A DNA stretch of 64,000 bases from Alphaproteobacteria bacterium (GTDB lineage Bacteria > Pseudomonadota > Alphaproteobacteria > UBA6615). The notes under the pieces are model-generated. The model did not search any database, had not been told where the DNA came from, and was given only the letters and a program-made list of their open reading frames with translations. The position numbers and the translations under genes were made by a program. The stretch covers positions 62,001 to 126,000 of the forward strand of contig JAJFJA010000015.1 in the NCBI GenBank assembly GCA_021774445.1. The letters are read 5' to 3'. Positions 33,788 through 42,938 of the stretch are shown piece by piece. Each line of letters opens with the position of its first letter. The first letter of the stretch is position 1.

Positions 33788-34102
33788 GGCTGGGCTCCAA
33801 GAATCACCTTCGCCATGGCTACCGGATCGCTTGCGCCGGTGGTATTCCCAGACCTAACCGAGAAGCCGCACCATAGTGTTTGGCGGCTAGGTATCCGCCG
33901 GACCGGATTTGGCATTATTTCTGCTTTCAAGTTGCAATTCTCCGGCCACTACTCCCGGAAATTCTAGGAGAATGCCATGCTGGACGCAATGGAAATCCAC
34001 CATATGATATTTAGTTTCGTATCGCGCAACGATTGTTTGCTGCGTCTTACCTAACCTGCGTGGCGTTCGTTTGGTAGTCGGCATCGTTGACCAATTCCCA
34101 AG
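33788..34102 (-). other. Intergenic promoter region of the ABC operon
   Basis: 315 bp without a gene, between the DMFase-like beta stop and the ABC ATPase start. It should contain the ABC promoter and holds the operator-like copy described at 33996-34028. No other coding signal. Confidence 0.55.
33996..34028 (-). promoter_or_regulatory. Operator-like element, copy 1 (upstream of ABC operon)
   Basis: Contains GATATTTAGTTTCGTAT (34006-34022). Aligned without gaps over 33 bp, it matches the element at 40334-40366 at 23 positions, with the core GATATT-N3-TTTCGTAT identical. Both copies lie upstream of minus-strand operons and in the same orientation. An IclR-family regulator gene at 42 kb is the nearest candidate to bind them. 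Confidence 0.5.
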
Positions 34103-36367
34103 TTACTTTCGCGCTGCATTTTCCCGAGCTGGAGCTTCGAAGGGGGCGGGATCGAGAAACCGGCGGACAGCATTGCCGGTTAGGCGTGCGACCGGGTTCG
34201 TTGGGCGTGGGTCGCCAAGACTGCCGGCCCACGCAATGGAGCCCGTCGAAAGGACAGCGCCGCCGGTTTCGCTCTCAAAGAAGACCATATCGGCACGAAG
34301 AAGAGGACTTAACTCGCCAAAGACGGTTGGCCGATTTACCAGAACCTCTTCATTGGCAAGGATGTAGCAGTCGTCCAAATGGTCCGATGTTGCGACTAAC
34401 AGCGCATGCGCTGGCGTACCTAGAGCGGTGTCTGCGCGATCGATTTCAATGCCGGCGGCGCCGCTGCCGATGAGCCCGAAATCGCCCAGCATACCGTCCT
34501 CCAGCTCCAGCCCTTCGAAGAGGAAAGAGACACGTGCATCTGCCGCTGCCGGCAAGAGCCGGTAAGGATGTGATTTGAGAAAACCCTGCGCGGTGTAGCC
34601 AACGCCAACAAGCGCCTGCGGCGGCCTGCCGTTGCGACGCCACAGGCCGCCATAGGCGCCGTCGAATGCATGATAGTATTCGCCAGGCTCCGACGCCCAA
34701 CTTCGGTTACCGTCCTCGGCCCGGCGCAGCTCGATGGTTTCGGGATGGTCGGTGTGGGTCGAGACACGCCAGTAGAAGCCATTTCCGCCGAGATAGATGA
34801 GGCGTCCACGGTTATGCAGAAATGACTGAACTGAGTCGTGCATGCGTTGCGTATAGTATTCTGGATGTGAGCCGGTGATCACGCAGCGATAGGCCGATAT
34901 GGCATCGGGGCTGTTTGCGTCCAAATCGTCATCAGTGACAATCTCGTATGAAATCTGCTCCCGTTCGAGCCAGGACAGGATCAGGAGATCGGCGCCGAAG
35001 TTCCACAATCCGCTGCCGAGGCCGCCCTGCCAGGCGTGCTGTGTATGACGAAATGTCAGGCAAGGTCGCCGGCGGGAGGCATAGGAAACGCCACTTCCGT
35101 CGGCATGGGTATCATAAAGCGAGAGGCCGTATTCGGGGTGTTCGGCGAGACGGCAGTCGCCGGCTGTCAGTGTGATCAGCCGTCCAGCCAGCACCTCGGG
35201 ATTGGCGCCGTGCAAAAGACAGCGGTCGTTGGCATAGGCAAGATAGGTGAATGTCGGCGCTATCCACGCGAGCTTCGACGCACCGCCGCGTACCTTGGGG
35301 GTCACGAAAATCGGCAAGGTGTCACAGCCGGCGCTGCCGGTGACTTCAATGAGATAACATCCGCTTTCGAGATCCTCCGGTAGCCGCATGCTGGCGGCGA
35401 CCTCCCAGCCGGCGTCGGTCAGGTGGTCATGGTGAAAATGCACGCTGGCGTAGTCTCTTGGCGCATGACGCCAATTCTGCTCATCGCCACTCCAAACGGA
35501 ACCTTTTACAGCCCGCATCGGCAGTTTCATGAAACGGCCGTCCAACCCGTCGGGGCCGATGTCGCAGCCGGTTGTGCTTTCGATGGCGCGGCTGAAATCC
35601 CAGGCGGCGACCAAATTGTCCGCGGGCGGTTGTCCGCTCCTGGCGAAGTGCGACAGTTGTTCGAATGCCTCGCACGGCGTGAGGGCACATGACCACATGA
35701 CCGGCGCCTCCAGACGGCCGTCGAAACTCTGGAAAGTGCCGGCGAAACACGGATCGGCCGCCGCGAATTTGAGCGCTGAGTCGGCGTTCCAAAAACTGAA
35801 ATCCGCTGGCGCCCGTATCTCTCGTGTTTGGTCGCCATGGTTCACAGCGAGGCAAAGTTCCTTTGCCTCCGGACTAAACGCGATCATCACCCGCGCCCAT
35901 TGGCCAACCGGCAGGCAATCATCGAGATACAGGCGTGCGTCGTGGCCGCTGGCCGCGCGGCACTGGAGGCAGAGCGAAGCTGGTTTGGAAAGCGATAGCA
36001 CGAATCCTGCATTCCGGTCGGCCTGGCTGCAAAGAGCGTTGCCTCCCGCCGCCACGAAGGTCGGCTTGACCAGGAAAGCGAGCGTGAACGCCCCGTCGGT
36101 GGCAAGACGACCGTTGTCGGGTATCTCAAACCACGATCCGGTCCGGGTCTGCTGGGGCGCGACCTCCATATCAACCGAGATATCGTCCACAGAGTCGGCG
36201 ACAAGCTCCATGCAGGGGCCATCGGGCACAAGCTGGCGGAAACGCCACAACCTCGCTGTTGCGTTAGTGGTGCTGCTCGAGGAGAGGTGTAGATCTACTC
36301 GATCGCCGGGGCGGTACGTCCAACGGTCGGTGTAACCGACAATGCCGAAGTCGGGTTGAAGTTTCAT
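34103..36367 (-). CDS. N,N-dimethylformamidase beta-subunit-like protein
   Basis: The product is 754 residues from ATG 36367, whose ATGA overlaps the stop of the small-subunit gene. It matches the large subunit of N,N-dimethylformamidase in length and layout: an N-terminal beta-rich/concanavalin-like half (with AGTFQSFDGRLEAPVMW and NLVAAWDFSRAIES), then a glutamine-amidotransferase-like half with TFTYLAYAN, LYDTHADGSGVSYASRRRP and ITGSHPEYYTQRM. Candidate ligands of the 2-Tyr-1-carboxylate iron site known from Paracoccus DMFase are Tyr378 or Tyr375, Tyr418 and Glu503. The family hydrolyses small amides to amine and formate; many homologues are uncharacterised, so the true amide here is open. 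Confidence 0.8.
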   Translation of the reverse strand: MKLQPDFGIVGYTDRWTYRPGDRVDLHLSSSSTTNATARLWRFRQLVPDGPCMELVADSVDDISVDMEVAPQQTRTGSWFEIPDNGRLATDGAFTLAFLVKPTFVAAGGNALCSQADRNAGFVLSLSKPASLCLQCRAASGHDARLYLDDCLPVGQWARVMIAFSPEAKELCLAVNHGDQTREIRAPADFSFWNADSALKFAAADPCFAGTFQSFDGRLEAPVMWSCALTPCEAFEQLSHFARSGQPPADNLVAAWDFSRAIESTTGCDIGPDGLDGRFMKLPMRAVKGSVWSGDEQNWRHAPRDYASVHFHHDHLTDAGWEVAASMRLPEDLESGCYLIEVTGSAGCDTLPIFVTPKVRGGASKLAWIAPTFTYLAYANDRCLLHGANPEVLAGRLITLTAGDCRLAEHPEYGLSLYDTHADGSGVSYASRRRPCLTFRHTQHAWQGGLGSGLWNFGADLLILSWLEREQISYEIVTDDDLDANSPDAISAYRCVITGSHPEYYTQRMHDSVQSFLHNRGRLIYLGGNGFYWRVSTHTDHPETIELRRAEDGNRSWASEPGEYYHAFDGAYGGLWRRNGRPPQALVGVGYTAQGFLKSHPYRLLPAAADARVSFLFEGLELEDGMLGDFGLIGSGAAGIEIDRADTALGTPAHALLVATSDHLDDCYILANEEVLVNRPTVFGELSPLLRADMVFFESETGGAVLSTGSIAWAGSLGDPRPTNPVARLTGNAVRRFLDPAPFEAPARENAARK

Positions 36368-36672
36368 GACGATGGGACGGCGAGGCCAATGGCCGCGCAC
36401 CGTAGCAGGAATACATGACGTTCCGCGTCGGCTCGATCGTCGAACTCCTGGTTCAACAATTCGACCGGCCGACCGCGTGCGCCGAGCCGCGCCAATCGCC
36501 AACGGCGGTAGGGAACAGTCTCCACCAGAACATGCTTTCCCTCGGCCGGTAGGTTGCGCAGGCGTAAGAGAAGACGTTGAAGGTTAGGACTTTGGTCGCC
36601 AAAAGGTGCGGCGAAAAACTCTTCCTTCAACGCGGCAAACTCGTCGTTCGAGAAGATGTCGCGTCCTCCCAT
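36364..36672 (-). CDS. N,N-dimethylformamidase alpha-subunit-like small protein
   Basis: The product is 102 residues if started at ATG 36672 (10 bases after the TPP-enzyme stop); a longer frame to 36744 would overlap that gene. It resembles the ~130-residue DMFase small subunit in its core: PNLQRLLLRLRNLPAEGKH, then YRRWRLARLG and a final DRADAERHVFLLRC. It is followed by the large-subunit gene with an ATGA overlap, as expected for a 1:1 complex. Confidence 0.7.
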   Translation of the reverse strand: MGGRDIFSNDEFAALKEEFFAAPFGDQSPNLQRLLLRLRNLPAEGKHVLVETVPYRRWRLARLGARGRPVELLNQEFDDRADAERHVFLLRCAAIGLAVPSS

Positions 36673-36682
36673 GGCGTAGGTG

Positions 36683-38368
36683 TCAGTGCTCGATACGGTC
36701 GCGGTGAATGCGTTCGAAATGTTCGTGATAGTGATGCGGTTCAATCGTTACGTCGATGAGCGCTGGGACGCCGTCCGCATTTGCCCGCAGGGCTTCGGTA
36801 ACTGCCTCGTCGATTTCCTGGGGGCGCTCGACCTTGAAGCCAAGACAGGATTGCGCTCTGGCGATCGCGGCGAAGTCGCTGTTCACGTCGAAGCCGGTCC
36901 CGATAAGGGGCTTGTTGGCGAGCAGTTGGTTGTACTGCACCCAGCCGAAAGCGTGGTTGTTGAGTACGATCCAGGTAATGCCGCATTTCAGTTCCGCTGC
37001 GGTCGACAGTTCTGCCAACGACATTTGCATCGCTCCATCGCCGCTGAAGCACACGATTTTTTTCTCTGGTCGGGCAAGTTTGGCGCCAATCGCGCCGATA
37101 ACACCCATGCTCATGGCGGTCTGTTCAGCCATGGGGACACAGTCATCCGTATCGAGAACGCGATAATGCGGCCAGAAGTAGCACCATAGGTCGGCGCCGC
37201 CATTCTCCTTCATCAGGATCGTGTCGTGGCCGAATATTCGGTTCACTGCGTGAAGCACCCGAGGCACGCGAATTGGAGTGGCATCATCATGGGCGGCGGC
37301 GTCCAGCTTTGGACGATAGGCTTGGCGTAGTGCCGCGATGCGGTCGATCCTTTCCCGGCGTTGCGCCGCGTCGACCCGAGGGAGGTTTGCCTGGATATCG
37401 TCAAGTGAGAGTTTGGCGTCTCCGACGAGTGCGATATCGGGGCGCATGTTCATGGAAATCGTCTCGGGATCGATATCGATCTGAATGTAACGCGCCTTTT
37501 CAGGCCAGAACTGCCAACTGTTGGTGGAGAAAGCTTCCAGCCTGGAGCCGACGGAAATAACGAGGTCGGCGTCGTCATGGTAGGTCTTGCCGGGGTCGGT
37601 GAAATAGAGCCCGGTCTGGCCGAGAGCCAAGGGGCCGTCCTCCGGATAGATGCCACGCCCGCCGGGCGTCGTCAGCACCGGCATACCGACGGCGTCGGCC
37701 AGCTGGGCGACAGAGGTTGCCGCATTCGCAAACACGGCTCCCGAACCGCACAGCAGAAGCGGGGTTTTGGCCTCGGCGATCATCTTGGCCGCCGCAACTA
37801 CGGCACTGGCCTCGGGCCGCGAACGATGCCGCGGTAAGCTCGGGCGATAGGCTGGCATTTGCACGGCCTCATCGGTCAAGTCAGAGGGGATTTCGATGAA
37901 TACGGCGCCCGGGCGGCCATTCATGGCGATTGCGAAGGCACGCTCCATGATCCAGGGAATACGCTTCGGATCGGCCACGCGGACCGCCCATTTGGTGACC
38001 GGGCGCATCAGTGCGACGGCGTCCAACTCCTGAAATGCCCCCATGCCTTGATGGGACTCAACCACGCCGTTGACGATTGCAATGACGGGCAGGGAGCCTG
38101 ATGTCGCTTCAAGCAAGCCGGTAACCAGCGAGGTTATTCCCGGCCCGGGATTAGAGAAGACGATGCCGGGACGACGCTGCAGGCGCGCATAGGCGTAAGC
38201 GCAGGACACTGCGGATTTCTCATCACGCATAAGCACGAATCGAATGTCGGTGCGCTCAGTCAGATCGTAGAGCAAATGCTTTGGGTTTCCCGGCAGACCG
38301 AAGACGTGATCGACTTTCTCGGCAGCAAGCGCCTCGACGACGGCATGCCACGCTTTCTTAGTTCTCAT
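36683..38368 (-). CDS. Thiamine-diphosphate-dependent enzyme (acetolactate synthase-like)
   Basis: The product is 561 residues from ATG 38368. Three-domain TPP architecture: the N-terminal part has HVFGLPGNPKHL and VLMRDEKSAVSCAYAYAR with the cofactor-activating Glu, and NPGPGITSLVTGL. The middle domain has TPLLLCGSGAV. The C-terminal TPP domain has CFSGDGAMQMSLAELSTA and VLNNHAFGWVQYNQ (GDG-x~26-NN). It is closest in look to acetolactate synthase, benzoylformate decarboxylase and oxalyl-CoA decarboxylase relatives; no regulatory subunit gene is near. It opens the unit with the DMFase-like pair, so a catabolic 2-oxoacid decarboxylase or lyase is more likely than branched-chain synthesis. Confidence 0.8.
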   Translation of the reverse strand: MRTKKAWHAVVEALAAEKVDHVFGLPGNPKHLLYDLTERTDIRFVLMRDEKSAVSCAYAYARLQRRPGIVFSNPGPGITSLVTGLLEATSGSLPVIAIVNGVVESHQGMGAFQELDAVALMRPVTKWAVRVADPKRIPWIMERAFAIAMNGRPGAVFIEIPSDLTDEAVQMPAYRPSLPRHRSRPEASAVVAAAKMIAEAKTPLLLCGSGAVFANAATSVAQLADAVGMPVLTTPGGRGIYPEDGPLALGQTGLYFTDPGKTYHDDADLVISVGSRLEAFSTNSWQFWPEKARYIQIDIDPETISMNMRPDIALVGDAKLSLDDIQANLPRVDAAQRRERIDRIAALRQAYRPKLDAAAHDDATPIRVPRVLHAVNRIFGHDTILMKENGGADLWCYFWPHYRVLDTDDCVPMAEQTAMSMGVIGAIGAKLARPEKKIVCFSGDGAMQMSLAELSTAAELKCGITWIVLNNHAFGWVQYNQLLANKPLIGTGFDVNSDFAAIARAQSCLGFKVERPQEIDEAVTEALRANADGVPALIDVTIEPHHYHEHFERIHRDRIEH

Positions 38369-38409
38369 AATTTTGTTCCGGCAACTTGACAATATTCTGA
38401 GCGGCCGTC

Positions 38410-39456
38410 CTAGGAAGAGCGGGGATACTCGATTGGCGTGATCTCGCCGGTCGTCGCGGATTGCTCGGCCGCCAGACAGACGGCGATCGCCTGGCTAGCC
38501 TCTTCCGGGCCGAGAAGATTGCCGCGTCCCGTGCGAAAAACCTCGATGGCGTTGGCGAGATTGGCCTTGAGTTCGAAGATCTCGCCGGATTGCGCGATCT
38601 GACAGACCTCGGTCTCGTCGCTCCCCCGCCGCTTCAGAGTCAGAGCGAATTCGGGGTGCTCGGTCCGGTCCATCGCGCCAGACCACCAGGTCCTTAGTGC
38701 GCCATCGGAGCCACCGACTTCCAACAAGGCGTGGTGCTGGAAGCCGGACAGACATTGGCTGAGTTGTGCCACAGAACCGTCCGTCCAGTTCAGGGTCGCG
38801 ACGATATTGTCGAAATGGCCGCCCTCGACGCCGGTGCCGGTGGCATAGACTGTCTGCGGCAGGCCATTTTCGCGGCCATACCAGAGGATCAGATCGAAGA
38901 AATGGACGAGTTCCTCCAGCACCCACGAGCCGACGCGCTCGCGGTCGTAGCGCCAGCCGCCGGATCCGCGGCGGAAAGGGTGGCGGAAGAGAGAAAAATG
39001 CTGGAAACGGATCTTGCCGAGCGCGCCCTGTTCGGTGAACTGGCGAACCGCTCCCCATTGATGGGAGACCCGGAGTTCGTGATTGACGGCGACCATTCGA
39101 CCTGCGCGTTTGGCCGCTACGGCCACCGCGGCGCAGGAAGCGAGATCGAGGCCGATCGGTTTTTCGAGAAAGACGTGCTTGCCGGCGGTCAATGCCGCAA
39201 TAGCGAATTCGGCGTGCAGGTTGTTGGGTACAGTGACGTCGACGATGGAACAATCACATTTGGCCAGCATCTCATGGTAGTCGGAATACTGCGGCGCTTC
39301 GGGAAGAAGCTCGCGGGCGGCTTGGGCGGCGGACTCGCTGTGGCAGAGGACGGCACCGACTTCCGCGCCGGCGATTTCGGAGATTGCCTTGACGTGCATT
39401 CGACCCCAGGCGCCGAACCCCGCCAGTGCTATGCGGATCGGGTTGGAAGTGTTCAT
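38410..39456 (-). CDS. Gfo/Idh/MocA-family oxidoreductase
   Basis: The product is 348 residues. NAD(P)-binding Rossmann domain IRIALAGFGAWGRMHVKAI (GxGxxG), then VTVPNNLHAEFAIAALTAGKHVFLEKPIG with the family EKP motif. The C-terminal beta domain carries SWVLEELVHFFDLILWYG, the usual His-containing catalytic helix. Probably oxidises a sugar or cyclitol hydroxyl. Five bases separate it from the aldolase gene upstream and 41 from the TPP-enzyme gene downstream. Confidence 0.88.
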   Translation of the reverse strand: MNTSNPIRIALAGFGAWGRMHVKAISEIAGAEVGAVLCHSESAAQAARELLPEAPQYSDYHEMLAKCDCSIVDVTVPNNLHAEFAIAALTAGKHVFLEKPIGLDLASCAAVAVAAKRAGRMVAVNHELRVSHQWGAVRQFTEQGALGKIRFQHFSLFRHPFRRGSGGWRYDRERVGSWVLEELVHFFDLILWYGRENGLPQTVYATGTGVEGGHFDNIVATLNWTDGSVAQLSQCLSGFQHHALLEVGGSDGALRTWWSGAMDRTEHPEFALTLKRRGSDETEVCQIAQSGEIFELKANLANAIEVFRTGRGNLLGPEEASQAIAVCLAAEQSATTGEITPIEYPRSS

Positions 39457-39461
39457 CTAGA

Positions 39462-40268
39462 TCACCCGTTTCTTGCGTCGGCAACATGCGACCGCGCGAG
39501 TGATCGAAATCGGTCCGCGATGGTGTCGGCGCCCCTGAACAGGATAGCGGCATCGTTTGCCACTGCCACGAAATCAAAACCCGCTTCGATGTAGCGTTCA
39601 GCGAGTTCCGGGGTCGATGCCAGCACGCCCGCCGCCGCCGGCAAATCCCGCAATCGTTCCCTACCGTTCATTATCGCTGCGACCACCGGTTCGGCCGCCG
39701 GTTGCCCTCTGAGACCTAAGCTCGCCGCCAAGTCGCCCGGGCCGAAGAAAACGGCATCGACGCCGTCGACGGCAGCAATTTCCTCCAAGTTCTCAAGCGC
39801 CGTCACGGTTTCGATCTGTGCGATCAGTGCAACCGTATGTTGCGCTTCGGCGAAATAAGTACCGTCGCGGCCGTAGCGGCTGGCGCGATGGATGGCGGCA
39901 AGGCCGCGGATTCCATCCGGCGGGTAGCGCATGGCGGCTACCGCCCGCTCGGCCTCTGCTTTCGTCTGCACAAAGGGCAGCATCAGCGTTTGCGCGCCGG
40001 CATCGAGTGTCTGTTTGATGAGCACGGGGTCGTTCCATGCAATCCGGATAACGGGGATCGTGCTAGATCCCTGCATGGCGCGGAGGTGGGATATGGCATC
40101 CGACAGGGTTACCGGAGAATGTTCTCCATCGATCAACAGCCAGTCGAAGTGCGATTGTGCCAAACCCTCTACAACCGTGGAGCTGTTTAACATCGACCAA
40201 ATGCCGAGCAGTGGCCTATCGCGGCCGAGTGCCCGGCGAAAGGGATTTTGCGTTGCGTCGGCGTTCAT
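39462..40268 (-). CDS. HpcH/HpaI aldolase family protein
   Basis: The product is 268 residues from ATG 40268 (GGGAG nine bases upstream). Class-II pyruvate aldolase pattern: LLGIWSMLNSSTVVEGLAQSHFDWLLIDGEHSP, where the Asp/Glu/His cluster is at the active site; IPVIRIAWNDPVLIKQTLDAGAQTLMLPFVQT; and ALIAQIETVTALENLEEIAAVDGVDAVFFGPGDLAASLG with metal-binding Glu and Asp. It cleaves 2-keto-3-deoxy acids to pyruvate plus an aldehyde. First gene after the operator-like element. Confidence 0.9.
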   Translation of the reverse strand: MNADATQNPFRRALGRDRPLLGIWSMLNSSTVVEGLAQSHFDWLLIDGEHSPVTLSDAISHLRAMQGSSTIPVIRIAWNDPVLIKQTLDAGAQTLMLPFVQTKAEAERAVAAMRYPPDGIRGLAAIHRASRYGRDGTYFAEAQHTVALIAQIETVTALENLEEIAAVDGVDAVFFGPGDLAASLGLRGQPAAEPVVAAIMNGRERLRDLPAAAGVLASTPELAERYIEAGFDFVAVANDAAILFRGADTIADRFRSLARSHVADARNG

Positions 40269-40333
40269 GGTGATGAGCTCCCGCAGCATTCCCACAATGC
40301 CTAAGAGAATTTCACGGAAGGCGCAACAAGAAA

Positions 40334-40366
40334 TTCACAATGCGATATTATATTTCGTATTGTGAA
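40334..40366 (-). promoter_or_regulatory. Operator-like palindrome, copy 2 (upstream of aldolase)
   Basis: TTCACAAT (40334-40341) and ATTGTGAA (40359-40366) form the outer arms of a 33-bp near-palindrome with inner CGA/TCG pairs. The core GATATT-ATA-TTTCGTAT (40344-40360) is shared with the element at 33996-34028. It lies 66 bp upstream of the aldolase ATG, a good place for a repressor or activator site. Confidence 0.6.
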
Positions 40367-40382
40367 ACACTATGCCCGGCGC

Positions 40383-41054
40383 TTACCAAGGCAGAATCTG
40401 CCCTGTGCTGCTGAAGAACTGGCCCGTTTCATGATTGCCGAGGCGGTGGATGATTCCGCGCATGGATCTGACGCTATCGGCGACGGGAACGGGCGCGCCG
40501 CCGCCGCCGCCGGCCGTATCGACCCATCCGGGATGCAAGTTGACGACGACAACGCCATGAGGGGCGAGGTCGATCGCGAGGCTACGGGCAATGGCGTTCA
40601 GGCCCGCCTTGCTGGCGCGGTAGCCATAATGACCGCCGGTGAGATTGGCGGCGATCGAGCCCATGCGGCTGGAGACGATTGCGATGCGTTTCTGCGAGCT
40701 GGCGATTACGTTCTGGTGGAATGTCTCGGCGAGTTTGAGAAAGCCAAGGGTGTTGATGCGGAACATGGTCTCCACATAGTCAAAATTGAGGTTGCCAAGT
40801 TTCTTGGTTTCTAGGCCGACACCGGCATTGGAGACGAGAATATCGATCGGTGCACCCGCCAGCTCCATGGCGACCCGCTCGAACTGCGCGAAGTCGGTGA
40901 CATCCAATTGGTGGTGACGGAAATTGCCGTCGGCCTCTATCCGGTTCATGATGTTGCGATAGGTGGCATGCACCTCATGGCCATCGGCGGCGTATTGAAT
41001 CGCGAATTCGCGGCCGATACCGGTATCGCATCCTGTAATCAGAACACTGCTCAT
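40383..41054 (-). CDS. Short-chain dehydrogenase/reductase
   Basis: The product is 223 residues, classical SDR: SVLITGCDTGIGREFA (TGxxxGIG), ILVSNAG (NNAG equivalent), catalytic IVSSRMGS and GYRASKAG (YxxxK), and VNLHPGWVDT. The second NNAG residue is Ser here. The C-terminal part is short. Substrate unknown, but probably a polyol or keto sugar in the same pathway. Confidence 0.88.
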   Translation of the reverse strand: MSSVLITGCDTGIGREFAIQYAADGHEVHATYRNIMNRIEADGNFRHHQLDVTDFAQFERVAMELAGAPIDILVSNAGVGLETKKLGNLNFDYVETMFRINTLGFLKLAETFHQNVIASSQKRIAIVSSRMGSIAANLTGGHYGYRASKAGLNAIARSLAIDLAPHGVVVVNLHPGWVDTAGGGGGAPVPVADSVRSMRGIIHRLGNHETGQFFSSTGQILPW

Positions 41055-41105
41055 CCGTTTCCCCCGTGCGTCATGGTCGTTGCCTCGTCGATGACGGCGT
41101 CGTGC

Positions 41106-41987
41106 CTAGCCTGCTATTCGGTATGAAGCGCCGACCTGAAAGTGGTCGCCCGGCGCGAGGATCGTTGCATCCGGTCTTTCGGCCAAATCGTACTCTGCGC
41201 CGACATCATCGCCGCGTGCCGTCCAGTGCTCGATCGACAGAAACGGCGCCTTCGGTTTCGACCAGAGAGCAAGATGGCGGAAACCGTGCGCCTGTGCGGC
41301 GAGGAAGGGTCCGCCTTCGGGACCGAAGCGTACACCTGTCTCTCCCGCGCCGAGAAAACAAAGAGCATTGTCGGCAAAGCACTCACCCGTGCCGAGCGAA
41401 AGTTTCCGGCCGGTGATTTGCAGGTCTCGAGTTTCGGGCAAGAAAAGCCCGTCAGTCGAAATCCGCGGCACATTGTTGTTGACGTCACGATCGAAACGAG
41501 CGATGTGCGGTTTTCCCTCGCCCCCCGGCAGCGGCCAAACGAAGGCTGGATGAGAGCCAAAGGCGACTGGCATTTCCTGCGCCCCGGTGTTGACGATCCG
41601 GGCTTCTAAGCTGATCGAATGTTCACGCAGCCGGTGTGCGACCTCGAGTAGGAAGGCGTAGGGGAAATGCTCCCGCGTGGCTGGGTTTTCGGTGAGCCGA
41701 AAGCGCGCGGTATCGGCCGAGGCATCGGCGAGTTCAAATGACTGGGTCGCGGCGAATCCATGTACCGGCATCGGGTAGCTTTGGCCGCCAATGCGGACTT
41801 GGTCGTTTCGGGATTTTCCAACGACCGGAAAAAGCAAAGGGGCCGAGCGGGGCCACCAGTCCGGAGACCCATCGTGCAGCCAGTTGCGGCCGGCAACTTG
41901 CCACTGCGTCAGCTCCGCGCCGCGATACGCGATCTCGGCGAAGGCGTTTGCGCTCTTGATTGTTACACGCGGCGCCCGTGGGCTCAC
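41106..41987 (-). CDS. Aldose 1-epimerase family protein
   Basis: The product is 293 residues from GTG 41987, two bases after the regulator stop, so probably coupled. Galactose-mutarotase fold: RGAELTQWQVAGRNWLHDG near the N-terminus, WWPRSAPLLFPVVGKSRNDQV, MPVHGFAATQSFEL with the active-site His, and FGSHPAFVWPLPGG with the second His. It interconverts sugar anomers or binds hexose-6-phosphate. Supports a sugar as pathway substrate. Confidence 0.85.
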   Translation of the reverse strand: MSPRAPRVTIKSANAFAEIAYRGAELTQWQVAGRNWLHDGSPDWWPRSAPLLFPVVGKSRNDQVRIGGQSYPMPVHGFAATQSFELADASADTARFRLTENPATREHFPYAFLLEVAHRLREHSISLEARIVNTGAQEMPVAFGSHPAFVWPLPGGEGKPHIARFDRDVNNNVPRISTDGLFLPETRDLQITGRKLSLGTGECFADNALCFLGAGETGVRFGPEGGPFLAAQAHGFRHLALWSKPKAPFLSIEHWTARGDDVGAEYDLAERPDATILAPGDHFQVGASYRIAG

Positions 41988-41989
41988 GG

Positions 41990-42832
41990 TTATGGTATCC
42001 CTGGTGCGCGCCAGCCAAGTGCCGATGAAATCTCGGCGCCGGCCGCCTTTGTCTGTTCAATGATCTTGGCGAACGTTGGCGATTCCGCGTCAAGACCGAT
42101 TGTCGAAACACTGAGACTGGCGATTATGGCGCCGCTATCGTCGCGTACGGGGGCGGCGGCGCAGACAACCGCGCGGTTGTATTCACGATTGTCGATCGCG
42201 TGACCGGTTTCCGAAACCAATCTGACCTGGTCCTTGAGCACTGCACGATCGGTGATGGTTTGTTCGGTAAATTTGTCGAAGGACAAACGGCCTAACAGTC
42301 TATCCAGTTCGTCTTCGGCCAGACCCGAAAGAAGTACTTTACCGAGTGCGGTACAATACACGGGTCGGCGGCTTCCGGGTTCCGACAAGATGCGAACCTC
42401 TTGTGGCGGCTCCGCCTTTTCCAGGTAGCAAATCTCGTCGTTCGCCAGGTTAGCCAGTTGGACCGTTTCGCCTAGTTCACCGCAGAGCCTTCGCATGATC
42501 GGTAGGGCGATGCTGTGCAGGTCATTGCGACGGCGGGCACCGGCCTGAAGTCTCAGAATGCCGGGTCCTAAAAGCCAGCGGCGGCTATCACGCTCATAAA
42601 CCGTGTAGCCGCTGTCGGCGAGGGTCCTGAGAATGCGCAAGGCGGTGCTTTTGTGTAGATCGGCGCTTCGACTGAGGTCCGACAGGGAGATCGGACCGCC
42701 GGCCGAAGAGAGAGCTTCGAGCAGGGTCAGGGCGCGGCGGATCACCTGGACTGAAGCCGTGTCCGTTCTGGACCGTTCTATCTCGGAGCTCTTCCGGCGA
42801 TTCCGTGCCAGTGGTTGCGTGAGTTCAGTCAT
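41990..42832 (-). CDS. IclR-family transcriptional regulator
   Basis: The product is 280 residues with ATG 42832 chosen; an in-frame GTG at 42877 would add 15. The N-terminal winged helix (VIRRALTLLEALSSAGGPISLSDLSRSADLHKSTALRILRTLADSGYTVYERDSRRWLLG) is followed by a GAF-like effector domain (ENLRSEPGSRRPVYCTALGKVLLSG-type segment and RDDSGAIIASLSVS). It is the first gene of the minus-strand catabolic block and probably controls it through the two shared operator-like elements. Confidence 0.92.
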   Translation of the reverse strand: MTELTQPLARNRRKSSEIERSRTDTASVQVIRRALTLLEALSSAGGPISLSDLSRSADLHKSTALRILRTLADSGYTVYERDSRRWLLGPGILRLQAGARRRNDLHSIALPIMRRLCGELGETVQLANLANDEICYLEKAEPPQEVRILSEPGSRRPVYCTALGKVLLSGLAEDELDRLLGRLSFDKFTEQTITDRAVLKDQVRLVSETGHAIDNREYNRAVVCAAAPVRDDSGAIIASLSVSTIGLDAESPTFAKIIEQTKAAGAEISSALGWRAPGIP

Positions 42833-42873
42833 CGTCTTTTGGTACACGATGTGCAACGGTGTTTCAACATCCA

Positions 42874-42889
42874 GCACGTCTAGTCGTGC
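42874..42889. promoter_or_regulatory. Palindrome upstream of the IclR gene
   Basis: GCACG-N-CTAG-N-CGTGC, a near-perfect 16-bp palindrome 42 bp before the regulator ATG. Candidate autoregulatory site. It does not resemble the 33-bp elements. Confidence 0.35.
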
Positions 42890-42938
42890 CGTGGCGCCTC
42901 CCTGGGGCTGGAACCGTCAGCAGCCGCACCGGCAATCA

